A stretch of 64,000 nucleotides of DNA from Zopfochytrium polystomum (Eukaryota; Chytridiomycota; Chytridiomycetes; Chytridiales; Chytridiaceae). Where the stretch lies: positions 156,883 to 220,882 of the forward strand of contig JAIVFJ010000107.1 in the NCBI GenBank assembly GCA_025765615.1, in the 5' to 3' direction. The notes under the pieces were generated by a model, which saw only the letters and a list, made by a program, of their open reading frames with translations, searched no databases and was not told the DNA's origin. A program made the translations under genes and the position numbers. How positions within the stretch are numbered: the first letter of the stretch is position 1; each line of letters opens with the position of its first letter. Positions 63,096 to 64,000 of this stretch are shown in pieces.

Positions 63096-63857
63096 TCAAG
63101 TTGAGGCAGTGTTCCTAGTTTTTGAGGCAGTTTTTGGGGCAGGTTTGGGGGCAGGTTTGGCAGCAGGTTTGGGGACAGGTTTGGGGGCAGTTCTGTTGGG
63201 AGGAGTTGAAGAGGAACTGGAGCTTGAGTGTGTGGTGACAGCTGATCGAGCTGGGACAGTAGTAGTAGAAGAAGGTTCAGCGGAGGAACGGTCGTCAAGG
63301 TCCTCATCAATCGGGTCATTGTATTTCAACCATTCTTCAATTGTCCGGAGGCGAGAGCTGAGGAGCTGGGTGGTTGTGTCCACTGTCGTGAGGCGGCTGT
63401 CCAATTGTGCAGTGAGTGGCTCCAGTGTGGTGACTCGCTGATTTAGGTTGTGGATGGCGCCAGCATGGTTTTTGAGTGAAGTATCCACGTTGGCTGCAGC
63501 AGCTGCAAGTCTCTGAATGTCGTGGTCCACCTTTGCTAAGCCGTGTTCCAGTGCTGCAGGGATTGGCTCAAGTTGGGAAAGCTGAGTGGTGAGTTTTTGG
63601 ATGTCAGTGCGTACTGTTGTCTGATGCTCTTTCAGCTCTGTGCGCAAGGAGGTCTGTTGTGCGAGAAGCTGTTGCTGGATGTTTTCAAGGACCTTCAAAA
63701 TTGACTGCAGCTGTGGAGGAGGAACAGGAGGGGGAGCAGGCAGGACAGGTGGGGGAGTTGTGGTGTCAGGAGGGGCCTGAGCTGTCTGGCTGTTGTCTTT
63801 GGAATCTGCTGAAGTGGCTTGGTTAAGGAGGGAGCCAGAGGGGCGGCCAGTTTTGCA
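63096..63857 (-). CDS. LINE-2 ORF1, 5'-truncated (coiled coil, no zinc knuckle)
   Basis: Open frame of about 254 codons within the element. A Pro-rich linker (PPVLPAPPPVPPPQL) is followed by a long heptad-type coiled coil (LENIQQQLLAQQTSLRTELK ... VTTLEPLTAQLDSRLT) and EEWLKYNDPIDEDL. The C-terminal Lys/Pro/Ala repeats (KPAPKPAPK) may bind RNA. Relative to the decayed copy at 39.8-41.3 kb it lacks the N-terminal domain and the CCHC zinc knuckle. The frame stays open upstream into flanking DNA (Met at 63992), but that part is not LINE sequence. Confidence 0.75.
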   Translation of the reverse strand, partial: CKTGRPSGSLLNQATSADSKDNSQTAQAPPDTTTPPPVLPAPPPVPPPQLQSILKVLENIQQQLLAQQTSLRTELKEHQTTVRTDIQKLTTQLSQLEPIPAALEHGLAKVDHDIQRLAAAAANVDTSLKNHAGAIHNLNQRVTTLEPLTAQLDSRLTTVDTTTQLLSSRLRTIEEWLKYNDPIDEDLDDRSSAEPSSTTTVPARSAVTTHSSSSSSSTPPNRTAPKPVPKPAAKPAPKPAPKTASKTRNTAST

Positions 63858-64000
63858 GGACAAGACGGGGGGAAATCTGATCTTCCAGCCAGACTCTGCC
63901 ATTCTCCTCTTGGGGAACTCAGAATACGTTCTTGGCGAAAAATTCAACAGAATGTACCACGTCACCCTGCAGCTCCCTGGCTCGAACGCCATACATGGGA
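63858..64000 (+). other. open frame at window edge, possible host exon
   Basis: Beyond the LINE-2 truncation point, one plus-strand frame stays open to the end of the window. It reads GNLIFQPDSAILLLGNSEYV, then LGEKFNRMYHVTLQLPGSNA. The composition is protein-like and unlike the repeats around it, so it may be an exon of a host gene interrupted by LINE-2. I do not recognise it, and it is too short to prove. Confidence 0.3.

Larger units (their letters stand above)
56972..63857 (-). mobile_element. LINE-2 (I/Tad-like, RNase H-bearing), 5'-truncated, ORF2 intact
   Basis: Minus-strand order: ORF1 (truncated at 63857), A43 tract, ORF2, a roughly 300-bp 3' UTR, and an A-tail of 14 at 56972-56985. 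The truncation point is set by comparison with the decayed copy: both share CCAGTTTTGCA (reverse sense) and then diverge. No target duplication is visible, consistent with a 5'-truncated or rearranged insertion. Confidence 0.85.

Noticed and set aside
57836..63441. Numerous plus-strand ORFs (up to 157 codons) across LINE-2
   Set aside because: All are antisense shadows of the intact minus-strand ORF2 and ORF1.

Overview
The window is nuclear DNA of a eukaryote, most likely an early-diverging (chytrid-like) fungus. Host genes are split by many short GT-AG introns (about 45-130 bp). One gene belongs to the fungus-typical MUB1/samB family and another is a PET117-type cytochrome oxidase assembly factor. 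Complex I is present (NDUFS4). Most of the DNA consists of old and young retrotransposons. The placement rests on gene families and intron style only.

Layout. (1) 1-9.1 kb: copia-type LTR-retrotransposon wreckage, with LTR families named here A (about 1.17 kb), B (about 0.41 kb) and C (about 0.23 kb). (2) 10.1-18.2 kb: a gene island. It holds a CaM-kinase and a La-like RNA-binding protein on the minus strand, then NAD(P)HX epimerase, an SGNH-fold protein and complex I NDUFS4 in a tight plus-strand run, then an unresolved minus-strand gene. (3) 18.3-20.5 kb: a gag remnant, G-tracts and minisatellites. (4) 20.5-26.5 kb: a frameshifted minus-strand LINE (LINE-1 here). (5) 26.5-31.1 kb: copia fragments and solo LTRs. 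(6) 31.26-37.72 kb: an almost identical inverted copy of 1-5.6 kb. (7) 37.9-39.8 kb: the 3' half of a well-preserved copia pol. (8) 39.8-44.9 kb: a decayed LINE-2. (9) 46.7-49.5 kb: the second gene island, MUB1 and PET117. (10) 50.1-57 kb: an LTR-B copy, then a degenerate Ty3/gypsy element broken by LTR-F copies. (11) 57-63.86 kb: a LINE-2 with an intact 1885-codon ORF2, 5'-truncated and joined to an unknown open frame at the window edge.

The host genes are housekeeping functions: Ca2+ signalling, RNA binding, repair of damaged NAD(P)H, respiratory-chain parts and protein turnover. The main interest is genome dynamics. Several solo LTRs keep intact 5-bp target duplications. LTR-LTR recombination can be read from diagnostic bases. 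A large inverted duplication, internal tandem arrays in an LTR, and a long A-tract between the two ORFs of LINE-2 are also visible. I found no rRNA genes, CRISPR array or clear tRNA gene.
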